A stretch of 64,000 nt of DNA, taken from Ensifer sp. USDA 6670. GTDB lineage: Bacteria > Pseudomonadota > Alphaproteobacteria > Rhizobiales > Rhizobiaceae. The notes beneath the pieces are model-generated. The model was not told the DNA's origin and searched no databases. It saw only the letters and a program-made list of their open reading frames with translations. Position 1 is the stretch's first letter, and each line of letters starts with the position of its first letter. The position numbers and the translations under genes are program-made. This document shows, one piece after another, positions 27,213-36,451 of the stretch. The stretch is from contig ATWE01000003.1 in assembly GCA_000421085.1 (NCBI GenBank), positions 62,001 through 126,000 of the forward strand, in the 5' to 3' direction.

Positions 27213-27518
27213 CTATAGGACCGATACAGTCGCGGTCAGCGTCGGACCTTCAAACATTTGGAAGGTGACGCCGCGCTTCAGCAAATGGTGAGGTGCCGCT
27301 GCAGCTAGGAAGGACGCCGTACCATGGGTAGGTTCATTGAATTCGAGCACCACACTCCATGTGTCGTCGGAGGAATATACGTCAGCCGGAAATTTTGCCG
27401 GTTGCACGTAGCGCCCTGGGGCTACGATTCTTTGACCAATCACATCACTCCATCTTATTTTGACGCTGCTCTTCAACTCCAACGCTCCCCCTTCACAAGA
27501 CGCCACGGGATCATCCAA
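27213..27518 (-). CDS. Hypothetical protein, probably real
   Basis: This 101-residue protein has beta-rich composition and segments WSDVIGQRIVAPGRYVQPA, SVVLEFNEP and HLLKRGVTFQMFEG. The sequence looks like a conserved small cytoplasmic protein and has no low-complexity bias. No family name is recognised. No strong ribosome binding site is evident. It sits among decayed genes but is itself unbroken. Confidence 0.5.
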   Translation of the reverse strand: MDDPVASCEGGALELKSSVKIRWSDVIGQRIVAPGRYVQPAKFPADVYSSDDTWSVVLEFNEPTHGTASFLAAAAPHHLLKRGVTFQMFEGPTLTATVSVL

Positions 27519-27671
27519 CTACGGCCCGAGATAATAGGATAGTCGATACAACTTTCGAACGTAGTCAATCTCCGCTGCCGCCGCATTTTTGCCATCAGTA
27601 TCGAAGCGGTAGCTTTCGGATCGGCCTACCGCGCTTGTCAATGTGTGAGGAAAACACCGCATTCGTACAGT

Positions 27672-28028
27672 CTAAGGAGTTGAGGCGTTATGCAGACGTC
27701 GGCGAACATCGGCAGGCGCTATATCGAAGCCGGTTGCACCAATACCGCTCCAGTTTATGCCGACTCTCACATTGTCCCGTTCCAAACCTTGCAGCCAACG
27801 ATCAAGAAACACATCCACTGACAGCCTGTGCGGCGTAAAGCCACGATAAGCGGGCACCTGGTCGAGGATGCGTTGAGCCCGAGTTTCCGACGACCAGAAC
27901 GGCATGGCCGGTTCATTTGACTGGTTTGTTGACGTTGGAAAGCCTTCTCCGTCACGAATAGTCCATACGAACCCGCTCTCTGCGACTTCCTTGAAAAATG
28001 CAGGGGTGTGGGCTGCGGCAATGCTCAT
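27672..28028 (-). CDS. DUF2750-domain protein
   Basis: This 118-residue protein has the DUF2750 pattern: FFKEVAESGFVWTIRDGEGF, MPFWSSETRAQRIL, and VDVFLDRWLQGLERDNVRVG with WSG near the end. Function of the family is unknown. Members are often cytoplasmic, about 110-130 residues long, and are sometimes linked to contact-dependent or polymorphic toxin immunity loci. The last point is not shown here. It appears intact. Confidence 0.75.
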   Translation of the reverse strand: MSIAAAHTPAFFKEVAESGFVWTIRDGEGFPTSTNQSNEPAMPFWSSETRAQRILDQVPAYRGFTPHRLSVDVFLDRWLQGLERDNVRVGINWSGIGATGFDIAPADVRRRLHNASTP

Positions 28029-28315
28029 AGGAGTAAGTAAGCAATAACGCCGAACTTCCGCAATGGGCCGATTTGCGCCGTAGCGCGAGCAAATTCGGAT
28101 GGCCGCAACGGGTCGCTCCCGGCCGCTGATCAGAAACTGTCATGCGACTGCTTCTGGCCAACGAGAACGTACACGGTGCTTGCGTGAACCTCGGCTTCCC
28201 CCCAAAGAGGGCGCTTGGCTCGGGCGAGCAGCCGCTTCACCTTCAGACGATTCCCAAGGCGGAGGCGCTGTGAGGCCGCTGGCCCTCGCCTCCGTGCACG
28301 CGGATGCTAGCGCAG
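28029..28315. other. Gap before the polyamine-type ABC operon's 3' end
   Basis: No gene is recognised in this 290-base stretch. Overlapping short frames on both strands look like chance openings in GC-rich DNA. Confidence 0.4.
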
Positions 28316-29389
28316 TCAGCGAATCCACTCGTTCCAGCGCTGCAACATCATCGCAGCATTGGCGTTGATCCACTCCGCGTCGGGATGGATGACGTAATCC
28401 CGAACGTCGTCACCTTGCGGCATCGTCTTGCGCGCCTCATCCGACATCATCGAGATCGCATCGCTGCTCGGGGGCGTGCAGGAAAGAGCTTCGCACGCTT
28501 TGGCCTGCGCCGCGGGAGAGTTCAGCCAGAAGGCCATTAACTGCAGCGCGTTGTCACGGTGCGGCGCGCCCTTCAGCAGCGCTATCCGGTCGCCGACGAG
28601 GAAGGCGGCCTTGTAGGACCAGTCGATCGGCAGCCCCTCGTTCTGCATCGCCTTTGCGCGCGTCAACCAGATCTGCCCGAGCGAGTACTCGCCATTGCGA
28701 AACCCTTGCACGCTCTGATCGCCCGTCTTCCACCACAGCGTGACGGAGGGCCTGATCTTGTCGAGCTTAGCTAGGGCGCGATCGATGTCGATCGGAAATA
28801 ATTCGTCGCGCTTGACACCATCGGCGAGCAGTGCGGCCGCCATGACGCGCCAGGGATCATCGAAATTCGGAAATGCGCGTTCGCCCGGAAATTTCCCTGT
28901 GTCCCACATATCTGCCCAAGTTGCGGGAACTGGCTCCCCGGGTTTTCCGGTTCTGTAGGCCAACAGCGTAGCCGTGGATTGCAGCAGGGCCCCGCCAGCG
29001 GAGCAGGCATTGGCGCTGAGGTCCTCGCGATCGGCAAATTGGCGGCAGAACTCCGTCAGATCCTCTGTGACTTCGCGATGCGCGCTTGACGCGGCCTGGA
29101 TCTCGCCGTCGAGATAGAGGTCCCAATTGACGTTCCCCGTTTCCACCATGGCCGCGGCCTTGGCGCGCATTTCGGCGTTCGTCGCCACGACCGTGACCAC
29201 CTCGATGCCACTAGCCTTCGTGAATGGATCGAACCAGGCCTCCCTTAGAGCCTTGTCATAAGCGCCGCCGGTCGACGCGATGATGACTTGCTCGCCGGCG
29301 AATGTCGGAAGCGACAAGGCTATCAAGGATAGAAATCCGGCGATAGTCGGCTTCATGACTGCTGTGGAACGTGAAAGGAGAGAGGTCAT
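28316..29389 (-). CDS. Spermidine/putrescine-type ABC substrate-binding protein
   Basis: This 357-residue periplasmic protein has a signal peptide ending at about TFAGE (residues 25-33) and the PotD/PotF-like fold. VIIASTGGAYDKALREAWF and the later PGERAFPNFDDPWR are typical of the family 1/PotD group that binds polyamines, opine-like or other cationic compounds. ATG 29389 has AGGA upstream on the minus strand. A second ATG at 29356 would give a shorter signal. It is the last gene of an ATPase-permease-permease-binding protein operon. Confidence 0.88.
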   Translation of the reverse strand: MTSLLSRSTAVMKPTIAGFLSLIALSLPTFAGEQVIIASTGGAYDKALREAWFDPFTKASGIEVVTVVATNAEMRAKAAAMVETGNVNWDLYLDGEIQAASSAHREVTEDLTEFCRQFADREDLSANACSAGGALLQSTATLLAYRTGKPGEPVPATWADMWDTGKFPGERAFPNFDDPWRVMAAALLADGVKRDELFPIDIDRALAKLDKIRPSVTLWWKTGDQSVQGFRNGEYSLGQIWLTRAKAMQNEGLPIDWSYKAAFLVGDRIALLKGAPHRDNALQLMAFWLNSPAAQAKACEALSCTPPSSDAISMMSDEARKTMPQGDDVRDYVIHPDAEWINANAAMMLQRWNEWIR

Positions 29390-29438
29390 GAAAGAATCCT
29401 TTGTTAATTCAGATACTGAGAAGTGGGCGTCCTCGGTT

Positions 29439-30305
29439 TCACGAGCGAGGCTTACGGGCGTTCAGCAGGTGAACCGTGCCCATGAGCAGGAGGGAAGTGG
29501 CGACGAGCACGGTCGAGACCGCGGCAATAACCGGCGTCAGGTTGAAATCGATATCCTCGAACATCTTGCGCCCGATCGATTTGCCACCGATGTCCGATAT
29601 GAAGAACGCGACGGTCGCTTCATCGAATGAGGCGAGAAAGGCGAACACGGCCGCGGCTGCGACACCTGGGACGATGTTCGGCAGAACGACCAGGAAGAAT
29701 GCCTGCAGCCTGTTGGCCCCGCAGTTCAACGCCGCCAGCTCGAGCGTCGGATCGAAGCGCTGCAGCGACGCCGTGACGGTGATGATCACATAGGGGATTG
29801 CCAACACGGTGTGCGCGATGAGGAATCCGAAAAAACTGCCGGTGAGCTGCAGGGGTGAGAAGGCGAGGTAGAGCGCCACGCCCAGAATGATGTGGGGAAC
29901 AATCATCGGCCCGAGCGCGAGCGCCTGCAATGTGGATCTGAACGGAAGGCATCCTCGCACGATCGCGAGCGCCGCCATGATCCCCACGACAGTCGCTGTC
30001 GCGGTTGTCGCCAGGGCGATCTTGAGGCTGAACCACGTCGCTGCCATCCAGTCCGGATCATTGAAATAGGCGCTGTACCATTTGAGTGTAAGGTCCTGGG
30101 GCGGGAACTCGATATGGTCAGTTTCGCTGAGCGACATCGGTAGCACGATCAGCGTCGGCAACAGCAGGAAGAAGAGAATACATCCGATCCCCGCGCCGAC
30201 GGCAATGATGCCCGCCGCCCTCGAACAGGCGCGGATCGTCGGAGAGGCGAAGATATCCATGACCGCAGGAATCCGGCCCGGCATCTGTGCGTGATCAATA
30301 GACAC
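29439..30305 (-). CDS. ABC transporter permease (PotC-like)
   Basis: This 288-residue inner-membrane permease has about six hydrophobic segments and the ATPase-contact loop ELAALNCGANRLQAFFLVVLP. It forms the translocation channel with the neighbouring PotB-like permease. The start overlaps the end of that permease by 11 nt. The usual partner order (A-B-C-D) is present on the minus strand from 32300 to 28316. Confidence 0.87.
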   Translation of the reverse strand: MSIDHAQMPGRIPAVMDIFASPTIRACSRAAGIIAVGAGIGCILFFLLLPTLIVLPMSLSETDHIEFPPQDLTLKWYSAYFNDPDWMAATWFSLKIALATTATATVVGIMAALAIVRGCLPFRSTLQALALGPMIVPHIILGVALYLAFSPLQLTGSFFGFLIAHTVLAIPYVIITVTASLQRFDPTLELAALNCGANRLQAFFLVVLPNIVPGVAAAAVFAFLASFDEATVAFFISDIGGKSIGRKMFEDIDFNLTPVIAAVSTVLVATSLLLMGTVHLLNARKPRS

Positions 30306-31185
30306 TGTTCAATCCTTTGCTGAGCGATAGCGTCCTGCGGAACAGGAGAACAAAAAGGAGCGTAACGGCGAGGAGCACGGTCGAAAGTGCTGCCGCGAAC
30401 GGCCAATCGAGCAGGACTGTTGTCTGCTGACCGATGAGTGTCGCCATCAGCATCGAGCCGGGCCCACCAACCAGCGCCGGGGTGATGTAGAAGCCGAGCG
30501 CCAGTACGAAACACATCACGCTGCCCGCAAAGACGCCGGGAAGGCTGAGCGGGAGCGTTACGGCGACGAAGGCGCGGATGGGGCCGGCGCCGAGATTTCG
30601 GGCGGCTCGCACGTAATCGGGGGGCAGGGCGCGCAGTGCCGAATAGATCGGCAAGACCATGAACGGCATCAGCACTTGCGTCATCGCGAGGATGACAGCG
30701 CCCTGGGTGTAGATCATCTTCAGCGGCCCTTCGGTCACACCCGTGTCGATGAGCAATCTGTTGATGATGCCATTGCGTTGGAGGAGGACGACCCATGCGT
30801 AGGAGCGGATGAGGACCGAAGTCCACAACGGGATGAAGACACAGGCAGCGACCGCCATGGCCAAGCCCTTGCTCAGCCGCGCCATGAGATAGGCGACCGG
30901 GAAGCCCAAGAGCAGGCTTGCAACCGTCACCACAAACGCGACCTCGATCGTGCTGAAGAGAACGTCGAGATGAAGCGGCTCGGCGAAAATGCGCCGATAG
31001 TGGCTAAGCGTTCCCCCGGAAAAGCTCAGCGTAATCAGCCGCGCGACCGGATACAGGAAGCCGGCCAGCAGTGCCGCCAGGAGCGGTGTGACCAAAGCCA
31101 GGGAGGTGGTCAGCGAATATAGGCGTGCAGAACTCGAGCGGCGAAATGACAGCGAAGATGAGAGTGATGCGAGTGAACGCGTCAT
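30295..31185 (-). CDS. ABC transporter permease (PotB-like)
   Basis: This 296-residue permease has about six membrane segments, starting near residues 27-50, and the loop YVRAARNLGAGPIRAFVAVTLP that contacts the ATPase. The gene starts within the last codons of the ATPase gene (4-nt overlap). It pairs with the PotC-like permease. Substrate specificity cannot be told from the sequence. Confidence 0.87.
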   Translation of the reverse strand: MTRSLASLSSSLSFRRSSSARLYSLTTSLALVTPLLAALLAGFLYPVARLITLSFSGGTLSHYRRIFAEPLHLDVLFSTIEVAFVVTVASLLLGFPVAYLMARLSKGLAMAVAACVFIPLWTSVLIRSYAWVVLLQRNGIINRLLIDTGVTEGPLKMIYTQGAVILAMTQVLMPFMVLPIYSALRALPPDYVRAARNLGAGPIRAFVAVTLPLSLPGVFAGSVMCFVLALGFYITPALVGGPGSMLMATLIGQQTTVLLDWPFAAALSTVLLAVTLLFVLLFRRTLSLSKGLNSVY

Positions 31186-32300
31186 GCCGCGTACCTCTCA
31201 GTCACGGGAAAGACGTGCGCGGCTGCACCGTCGAGGACGATGTCCACGTCGTCGTTCCTTTGGAATGGCATCACTCCATCAGCGGCGACCTGCACCTGCA
31301 GGCTTGCGTCCGGGCGATCGGCAAGGCGGACGAGAAAGATGTATGTCGAGCCGATGAACACCGCGGCATCGATGACGCCCGGCAGCGCGTCCGCCCCGCC
31401 ATCTCCTCGCTTCGCAAGACGCATCCGCTCCGGACGGATTGCCACACGCAGAGCCGTTCCGGCATCGTATTTGTCCGTTCGCTCTTTCGCCGCAGAACGT
31501 AGTCTAAGCACCGTTCTCTCCGAGAAACGGACAACCGTTTGCTCAGCCGTGCAGTCAAGGCAATCGCCATCGATAAAATTCATCCTGCCAATGAAGTCCG
31601 CGACGAACTCGGTCTTCGGCTGCCGGTAAAGCTCCGTCGGCGTACCGAACTGCATCAGGCGGCCATCGGATATGATGGCGACGCGATCCGACATCGTCAG
31701 TGCTTCGTCCTGATCGTGGGTTACGTAGACGACAGTGGCGCCAAGTCTCTCCTGCAGACGCTTGATCTCGAACTGCATCGCCTCTCGCAACTTCTTGTCG
31801 AGGGCGCCAAGTGGTTCATCCATCAGGAGGACGGGGGGTTCAAAGGCCAGAGCGCGTGCGACGGCAACGCGTTGCTGCTGGCCACCCGAAAGCTGGTTGG
31901 GGTAGCGCTCTGCGTAGCCGGAGAGCTGCACGAGCTCCAGCATCTCCTCGACGCGCCGCGCGATCGCGGTCTTCTGCATCCGCCCGCGCATCCTGAGCGG
32001 GAACGCGATGTTCTGGCGGATCGTCAGGTGCGGGAAGAGCGCGTACTTCTGGAACACCATTCCGATGTCCCGGTGATTGGGCGCAAGGAAGGTTACGTCC
32101 CGGCCACCGATGGCGATCCTGCCGGCGCTTGGGCTCTCGAAGCCGGCTACCATCGTCAAGGCTGTTGTCTTGCCGGAGCCGGAGGGACCCAACAGGGAGA
32201 CAAATTCCCCGGCTGCGATGTCGAGCGACAGCTCTCGAACCACCAGGGCCTCGCCGTATCGTTTTTGAAGTCCCGCAAGGGACAGAGACTGACCAATCAA
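31182..32300 (-). CDS. ABC transporter ATPase (PotA-like)
   Basis: This 372-residue ATPase has Walker A GPSGSGKTT (about residues 38-46), signature LSGGQQQRVAVARAL, Walker B VLLMDEP, and a C-terminal TOBE-like domain (about 285-365). It energises the importer encoded on the same strand. It is the first gene of the operon, and its promoter would lie in 32301-32579, shared with the divergent GntR regulator. Confidence 0.92.
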   Translation of the reverse strand: MIGQSLSLAGLQKRYGEALVVRELSLDIAAGEFVSLLGPSGSGKTTALTMVAGFESPSAGRIAIGGRDVTFLAPNHRDIGMVFQKYALFPHLTIRQNIAFPLRMRGRMQKTAIARRVEEMLELVQLSGYAERYPNQLSGGQQQRVAVARALAFEPPVLLMDEPLGALDKKLREAMQFEIKRLQERLGATVVYVTHDQDEALTMSDRVAIISDGRLMQFGTPTELYRQPKTEFVADFIGRMNFIDGDCLDCTAEQTVVRFSERTVLRLRSAAKERTDKYDAGTALRVAIRPERMRLAKRGDGGADALPGVIDAAVFIGSTYIFLVRLADRPDASLQVQVAADGVMPFQRNDDVDIVLDGAAAHVFPVTERYAA

Positions 32301-32530
32301 TTCCGCCTTCCTTTCAGCTGCTGGACGCTCTTCGGCGCCTTTCCCTTGGTTTCCGGCCGACCGGCGGCCGCAATGAGAAGCCTTCCTCCGACCCGTGACG
32401 GCTAGGATCCTTTGCTTGTTCTTGAGGTTTTAGCGTCTCGCGGACCGTTGTAGCGGTCTGCGTGACGATGCGTGGGAAAGCTGCTAGTAGTCGTTGGTGC
32501 GACAAAAACTTTGCAAAACCTTCACACTTC

Positions 32531-32550
32531 ATTTTTGTTGCATCAAAATT
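32531..32550. promoter_or_regulatory. Palindromic operator between the ABC operon and the GntR gene
   Basis: ATTTTTGTTGCATCAAAATT is a 20-nt imperfect palindrome, with 8 of 10 positions paired, centred 39 nt before the GntR start. It resembles the perfect palindrome at 33308-33327. It lies in the divergent promoter region, so it is a likely operator of the GntR protein itself. Confidence 0.65.
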
Positions 32551-32579
32551 TCACAGTGTCAACCGATTGAGAGAGTGAA

Positions 32580-33278
32580 ATGGCGGACAATTCGATCGAA
32601 TCGCTAGATCTTGAGAGAGCGCCGGAAAGATTGGGCGATGCCGCTTATCGGGAAATGAAGGAGCGCATCATCCGTGGCGTCTACAGGCCGGGCCATAAGT
32701 TGACGGTGCGCGCCATCGCCCAGGATCTTGAGGTAAGCACAACGCCCGCGCGTGATGCGATCAATCGGCTGACGAGCGAGGGGGCGCTTGTTTACGCCGG
32801 GCCGAAGACGGTTGTCGTCCCAGTGCTCGACGCGGCCGCCCTTCGAGAGATAACGCTCACGCGCCTTGCGCTCGAGGGGCTCGCATCGGAGCAGGCCGCG
32901 CAACATGGGGCGCCTGCCGACGTCGAAGAACTAAAGTCCTTACAAAAACTTATCAATTCGGCCCTCGACGACAAGCGCTATACGGACGCGCTGTGGCACA
33001 ACAAGGAATTCCACTTTACGATCTACCGTCTCTCGGGTCTTCCCCAGCTCGTTTCGATGATTGAAAGCCTTTGGCTGAGGATCGGTCCCTCCTTGCATAA
33101 TCTCTACCCTGAGTTTGCCGAGGAGAAATATGGCGTTCGCAACCACGAGATTGCCATGGAGGCTCTCGCGGAGCGCGACGCGGCGAGCCTCAGGGCGGCG
33201 ATGGAGAATGATATCCGCGATGGATATCGCCGGCTGAAGCGGGCCAATCTGGAGAGGGATGCTGGCCGATCTTCCTGA
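32580..33278 (+). CDS. GntR-family regulator with FCD domain
   Basis: This 232-residue protein has an N-terminal winged helix (about residues 18-85; LTVRAIAQDLEVSTTPARDA is the recognition region) and a C-terminal all-helical FCD ligand domain (about 95-220) with His and Asp residues for metal or ligand binding. It is divergent from the polyamine-type importer and upstream of the aminotransferase-ThDP-SDR genes. It probably controls both. Small organic acids or amino acids are common effectors of this class. The repeated palindromes at 32531, 33281 and 33308 are probable binding sites. Confidence 0.88.
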   Translation: MADNSIESLDLERAPERLGDAAYREMKERIIRGVYRPGHKLTVRAIAQDLEVSTTPARDAINRLTSEGALVYAGPKTVVVPVLDAAALREITLTRLALEGLASEQAAQHGAPADVEELKSLQKLINSALDDKRYTDALWHNKEFHFTIYRLSGLPQLVSMIESLWLRIGPSLHNLYPEFAEEKYGVRNHEIAMEALAERDAASLRAAMENDIRDGYRRLKRANLERDAGRSS

Positions 33279-33307
33279 GATTTTGTTGCATGGACTTGAC
33301 GAGCGAG

Positions 33308-33327
33308 AATTTTGTTGCAACAAAATT
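33308..33327. promoter_or_regulatory. Perfect 20-bp palindrome before the aminotransferase gene
   Basis: AATTTTGTTGCAACAAAATT is a perfect palindrome 53 nt before the aminotransferase start at 33381. A related half-site TTTTGTTGCA lies at 33281-33290. The same core is at 32531-32550 and 39420-39429. It is best read as the operator of the GntR regulator. Confidence 0.75.
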
Positions 33328-33380
33328 GCGAAGCTCGTGCAAAGCGAGTGGTCGATTTCTCACCTCAGGAAGCCGGAACT

Positions 33381-34742
33381 ATGCTCGTTCAAGCAACAAA
33401 CAGGCTGCAGCAGGCGTCTGCGCGCAGTAAGTCCAAGCATCTATTCAATCGCGCCAAGGGCGTGTTTCCAGATGGAACCACCCGCGCAACGGTGGAGAAG
33501 GACCCGTTTCCGATCTATGCCCACCGTGGTGAGGGGGCCTATCTCGTCGACGTCGACGGGAACCGACTCCTCGATCTGAATAACAATTTCACCACGCTTA
33601 TCCACGGCCACGGCTTCGCTCCGGTGTCGGAGGCTGTCGCCGATCTGCTGCGCTCGGGAACGTGTTTCGCGAACCCGACGGAGCATGAAATCGCGCTCGC
33701 GGAACTGCTGACGGCGCGCATCCCCGCAATGGAGCGGGTACGCTTCGTCAACAGCGGGACAGAAGCAGTGATGTTCGCGATCAAGGCGGCGCGCGCCTTT
33801 ACCGGCAGGCCCGCAATCGCACGGATCGAAGGTGCCTATCACGGCGCCTACGACTGGGCAGAGGCGGGGCAGGGCGTTTCGCCCGGCAGGGACGGCTGGG
33901 CGCCAATCTGCGTCGCAACTCCCGCCTATCGCGGCACTCCCTCGAGCGTCGCCGACGAGGTCCATCTTCTGCGCTTCAACGACGTCGCGACCCTTGAAGC
34001 GCGCCTGAGTGCGGGTAGCAAGCGCATTGCCTGCGTACTGATCGACCCAATGCCGAGCCGGGCGGGTTTGCTGCATCCGGAGCCCGCCTTCATCGAGGCT
34101 TTGGCGAAAATGGCGAGCAAGTACGGAATCTTGATCGTCGCCGACGAGGTGCTCAACCTGCGGCAAGGCTACGCCGGGGCCTCAGTACGCTACGGTCTGA
34201 AGCCCGACCTGATCACTGCCGGCAAGATCATCGGAGGCGGCTTTCCGATTGGGGCCATAGGCGGCCGCGAGGAAGTGATGCGCGTTTTCGGTACCGAAGA
34301 TGCAAAGCCGTTGTTGGCGCAGGGCGGCACTTTTTCTGCAAATCCGGTTTCCATGGTCGCTGGCCGCGCGGCCATGGAGGCGATGACCCCCGATGCCTTC
34401 GATCGCCTCGAAGCGATGGGAGAGAGGTTGCGCGCGGGTTTAAGGGCAAGGATTGCCAGGCGCGACGCGCCATTCTCGGTTACCGGCGCCGCCTCGTTCT
34501 TCCGCATCCATCCGAAGCGCCTTGCGCCGCTCGAATATCGCGATGCCTATCTGAGCACCGAAGAGGCCTCGCTCATGCGAACAATGAGCCGCTACTTCCT
34601 GGAAGCGGGCATTCTTCTCCCGTACGGAGCCGCCGCCTGCCTTTCGACGCCAATGGTCGACAGCGACATTGACCTCATCCTCGGTGCATTTGAAGAATTT
34701 CTTGAGGCCAAGATCCAATCCGGAAAGGAGCACGCGCAATGA
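33381..34742 (+). CDS. Class III aminotransferase (glutamate-1-semialdehyde aminomutase-like)
   Basis: This 453-residue PLP enzyme has SGTEA (125-129) for phosphate binding, Asp255 in VADEV, and the Schiff-base Lys282 in ITAGKIIGGG. It resembles glutamate-1-semialdehyde 2,1-aminomutases in length and sequence. In an accessory operon beside an importer it more likely transaminates an imported amine or amino acid. The ATG at 33381 was chosen because the longer frame start (TTG 33312) lies inside the operator palindrome. The stop overlaps the next start by 4 nt. The natural substrate is unknown. Confidence 0.88.
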   Translation: MLVQATNRLQQASARSKSKHLFNRAKGVFPDGTTRATVEKDPFPIYAHRGEGAYLVDVDGNRLLDLNNNFTTLIHGHGFAPVSEAVADLLRSGTCFANPTEHEIALAELLTARIPAMERVRFVNSGTEAVMFAIKAARAFTGRPAIARIEGAYHGAYDWAEAGQGVSPGRDGWAPICVATPAYRGTPSSVADEVHLLRFNDVATLEARLSAGSKRIACVLIDPMPSRAGLLHPEPAFIEALAKMASKYGILIVADEVLNLRQGYAGASVRYGLKPDLITAGKIIGGGFPIGAIGGREEVMRVFGTEDAKPLLAQGGTFSANPVSMVAGRAAMEAMTPDAFDRLEAMGERLRAGLRARIARRDAPFSVTGAASFFRIHPKRLAPLEYRDAYLSTEEASLMRTMSRYFLEAGILLPYGAAACLSTPMVDSDIDLILGAFEEFLEAKIQSGKEHAQ

Positions 34743-36451
34743 CGCAGCAGATTCCTATCGAGACCGTTGCGCAGCGTATCGCCAAGATTCTACGTCGCCA
34801 CGATGTGGAATTCATCTTCGGCCAAAGCCTGCCATCGGCGGTCATCCTCGCGGCGGAAGCGATCGGCATTCGCCAGATCGCTTATAGGCAGGAGAACATG
34901 GGCGGCGCGATGGCCGACGGGTACGCCCGCATCTCCGGCAAAGTCGGTGTCGTCGCAGCGCAAAACGGTCCCGCGGCAACTTTGCTTGTGCCGCCGCTCG
35001 CGGAGGCCTTGAAAGCCAGTGTGCCAATCGTGGCGTTGGTGCAGGATGTCGAGCGCGACCAAACGAACAGGAATGCCTTTCAGGATCTTGATCAGATCGC
35101 CCTCTTCCAATCCTGCACCAAATGGGTGCGGCGTGTCACGGTTCCGGAGCGCATCGACGACTATGTCGACGCGGCGTTTACGGCCGCGGCGTCGGGCCGT
35201 GCCGGGCCAGCCGCTCTGCTGCTTCCAGCCGATCTCCTGCGTGCAGAGGCAAGATCTCCGGCGGTCGTACGTTCAATGAACTTGGGCCACTGGCCCCTGG
35301 ATCGCGTCCGCCCGTCGGATGTGGCGATGGCAGAGGTCGCGTCTCTTATTGCAGCGGCGCAAGCCCCAATCATTATCGCCGGCGGAGGCGTTCATTGCGG
35401 CGGCGCCGCGGCAGAGCTTGCGGCGCTCCAGCAGGAAGCGTGCTTGGCGGTCCTCACCACGAATATGGGAAAGGGGGCAGTCGACGAATATCACCCGCTT
35501 TCCGCCGGCGTGCTGGGCTCGCTGGTGGGCCCGCGGTCGCTCGGTCGCTACTCGTCCGCCTTGGTCGAAGGTGCGGACCTGGTCATTCTCATCGGAACGC
35601 GTACCAACCAGAACGGCACCGACAATTGGCGTCAAATTCCCTCCGGCGCCACGGTCGTGCACATCGATGTCGATCCGGTGGAGATCGGGCGTAACTACGA
35701 ATCGATCCGGCTTGTGGGGGATGCGCGGGAAACGCTCGCCGCTCTGAGAGCGGTGCTCACCCGCGTGGACCTGACTCGCAGGCACGCGGATCGGGCGCGG
35801 TTGGAGGAACGAATCGCTCAGTCGTGGAAGCGGTTCGAGCTTGATCGCCGCGACGTGGCGAGGTCGTGTTCCCGGCCGATACGCCCAGAGCGGGTTATGG
35901 CGGAACTCCAGGACCTGTTGACCGAAGATGTAACGGTGGTCGCCGACGCGAGTTATTCGTCCATGTGGGCCCTGGGCCAACTGAAAGCGCGAGCGAGCGG
36001 GACGCGCTTTATCACGCCGCGTGGGCTGGCAGGGCTCGGTTGGGGGTTGCCGCTCGCGATTGGGGCCAAGGCTGCCCGCCCGGACAAGCCGGTCATCGCC
36101 ATCGTCGGCGACGGTGGCTTCGCGCATAGTTGGGCCGAGCTCGAGACCCTGGTGCGGATGAAACTCCCTGTGACCATTGTCGTCCTCAATAACGGCATTC
36201 TCGGTTTCCAGCGTGATGCGGAGACGGTAAAGTTCGGCACCTTCACATCGGCATGCCACTTTGCCGAGGTCAATCACGCGAAACTGGCGGAAGCCTGCGG
36301 CTGCCCGGCCGTCCGTGTAGAGGATCCGAGCGAGCTTGCCTATCATCTGCGCCGCGGCCTGGAGCAGGGGCCGCTTCTAATCGAAGTGATGACCGACCCG
36401 GCGGCGCATCCCCCTCTCTCAATGTTCGCAAAGATGGACGAAGCAGCATGA
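34739..36451 (+). CDS. Thiamine diphosphate-dependent enzyme (acetolactate synthase-like)
   Basis: This 570-residue protein has the three-domain ThDP fold: catalytic Glu52 in RQENMGGAMADGYAR, a central domain (about 190-320), and a C-terminal ThDP-binding motif GDGGFAHSWAELETL...VLNN (about 457-486). It belongs to the acetolactate synthase/decarboxylase/carboligase superfamily. The substrate is probably the 2-oxo acid made by the preceding aminotransferase. Products could be an aldehyde or an acyloin. The gene overlaps its neighbours by 4 nt on both sides, so the three enzymes are translated as one unit. Confidence 0.88.
   Translation: MTQQIPIETVAQRIAKILRRHDVEFIFGQSLPSAVILAAEAIGIRQIAYRQENMGGAMADGYARISGKVGVVAAQNGPAATLLVPPLAEALKASVPIVALVQDVERDQTNRNAFQDLDQIALFQSCTKWVRRVTVPERIDDYVDAAFTAAASGRAGPAALLLPADLLRAEARSPAVVRSMNLGHWPLDRVRPSDVAMAEVASLIAAAQAPIIIAGGGVHCGGAAAELAALQQEACLAVLTTNMGKGAVDEYHPLSAGVLGSLVGPRSLGRYSSALVEGADLVILIGTRTNQNGTDNWRQIPSGATVVHIDVDPVEIGRNYESIRLVGDARETLAALRAVLTRVDLTRRHADRARLEERIAQSWKRFELDRRDVARSCSRPIRPERVMAELQDLLTEDVTVVADASYSSMWALGQLKARASGTRFITPRGLAGLGWGLPLAIGAKAARPDKPVIAIVGDGGFAHSWAELETLVRMKLPVTIVVLNNGILGFQRDAETVKFGTFTSACHFAEVNHAKLAEACGCPAVRVEDPSELAYHLRRGLEQGPLLIEVMTDPAAHPPLSMFAKMDEAA

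Noticed and set aside
35273-36346. 357-codon minus-strand open frame
   Set aside because: It is antisense to the ThDP enzyme gene and has no recognisable domain.
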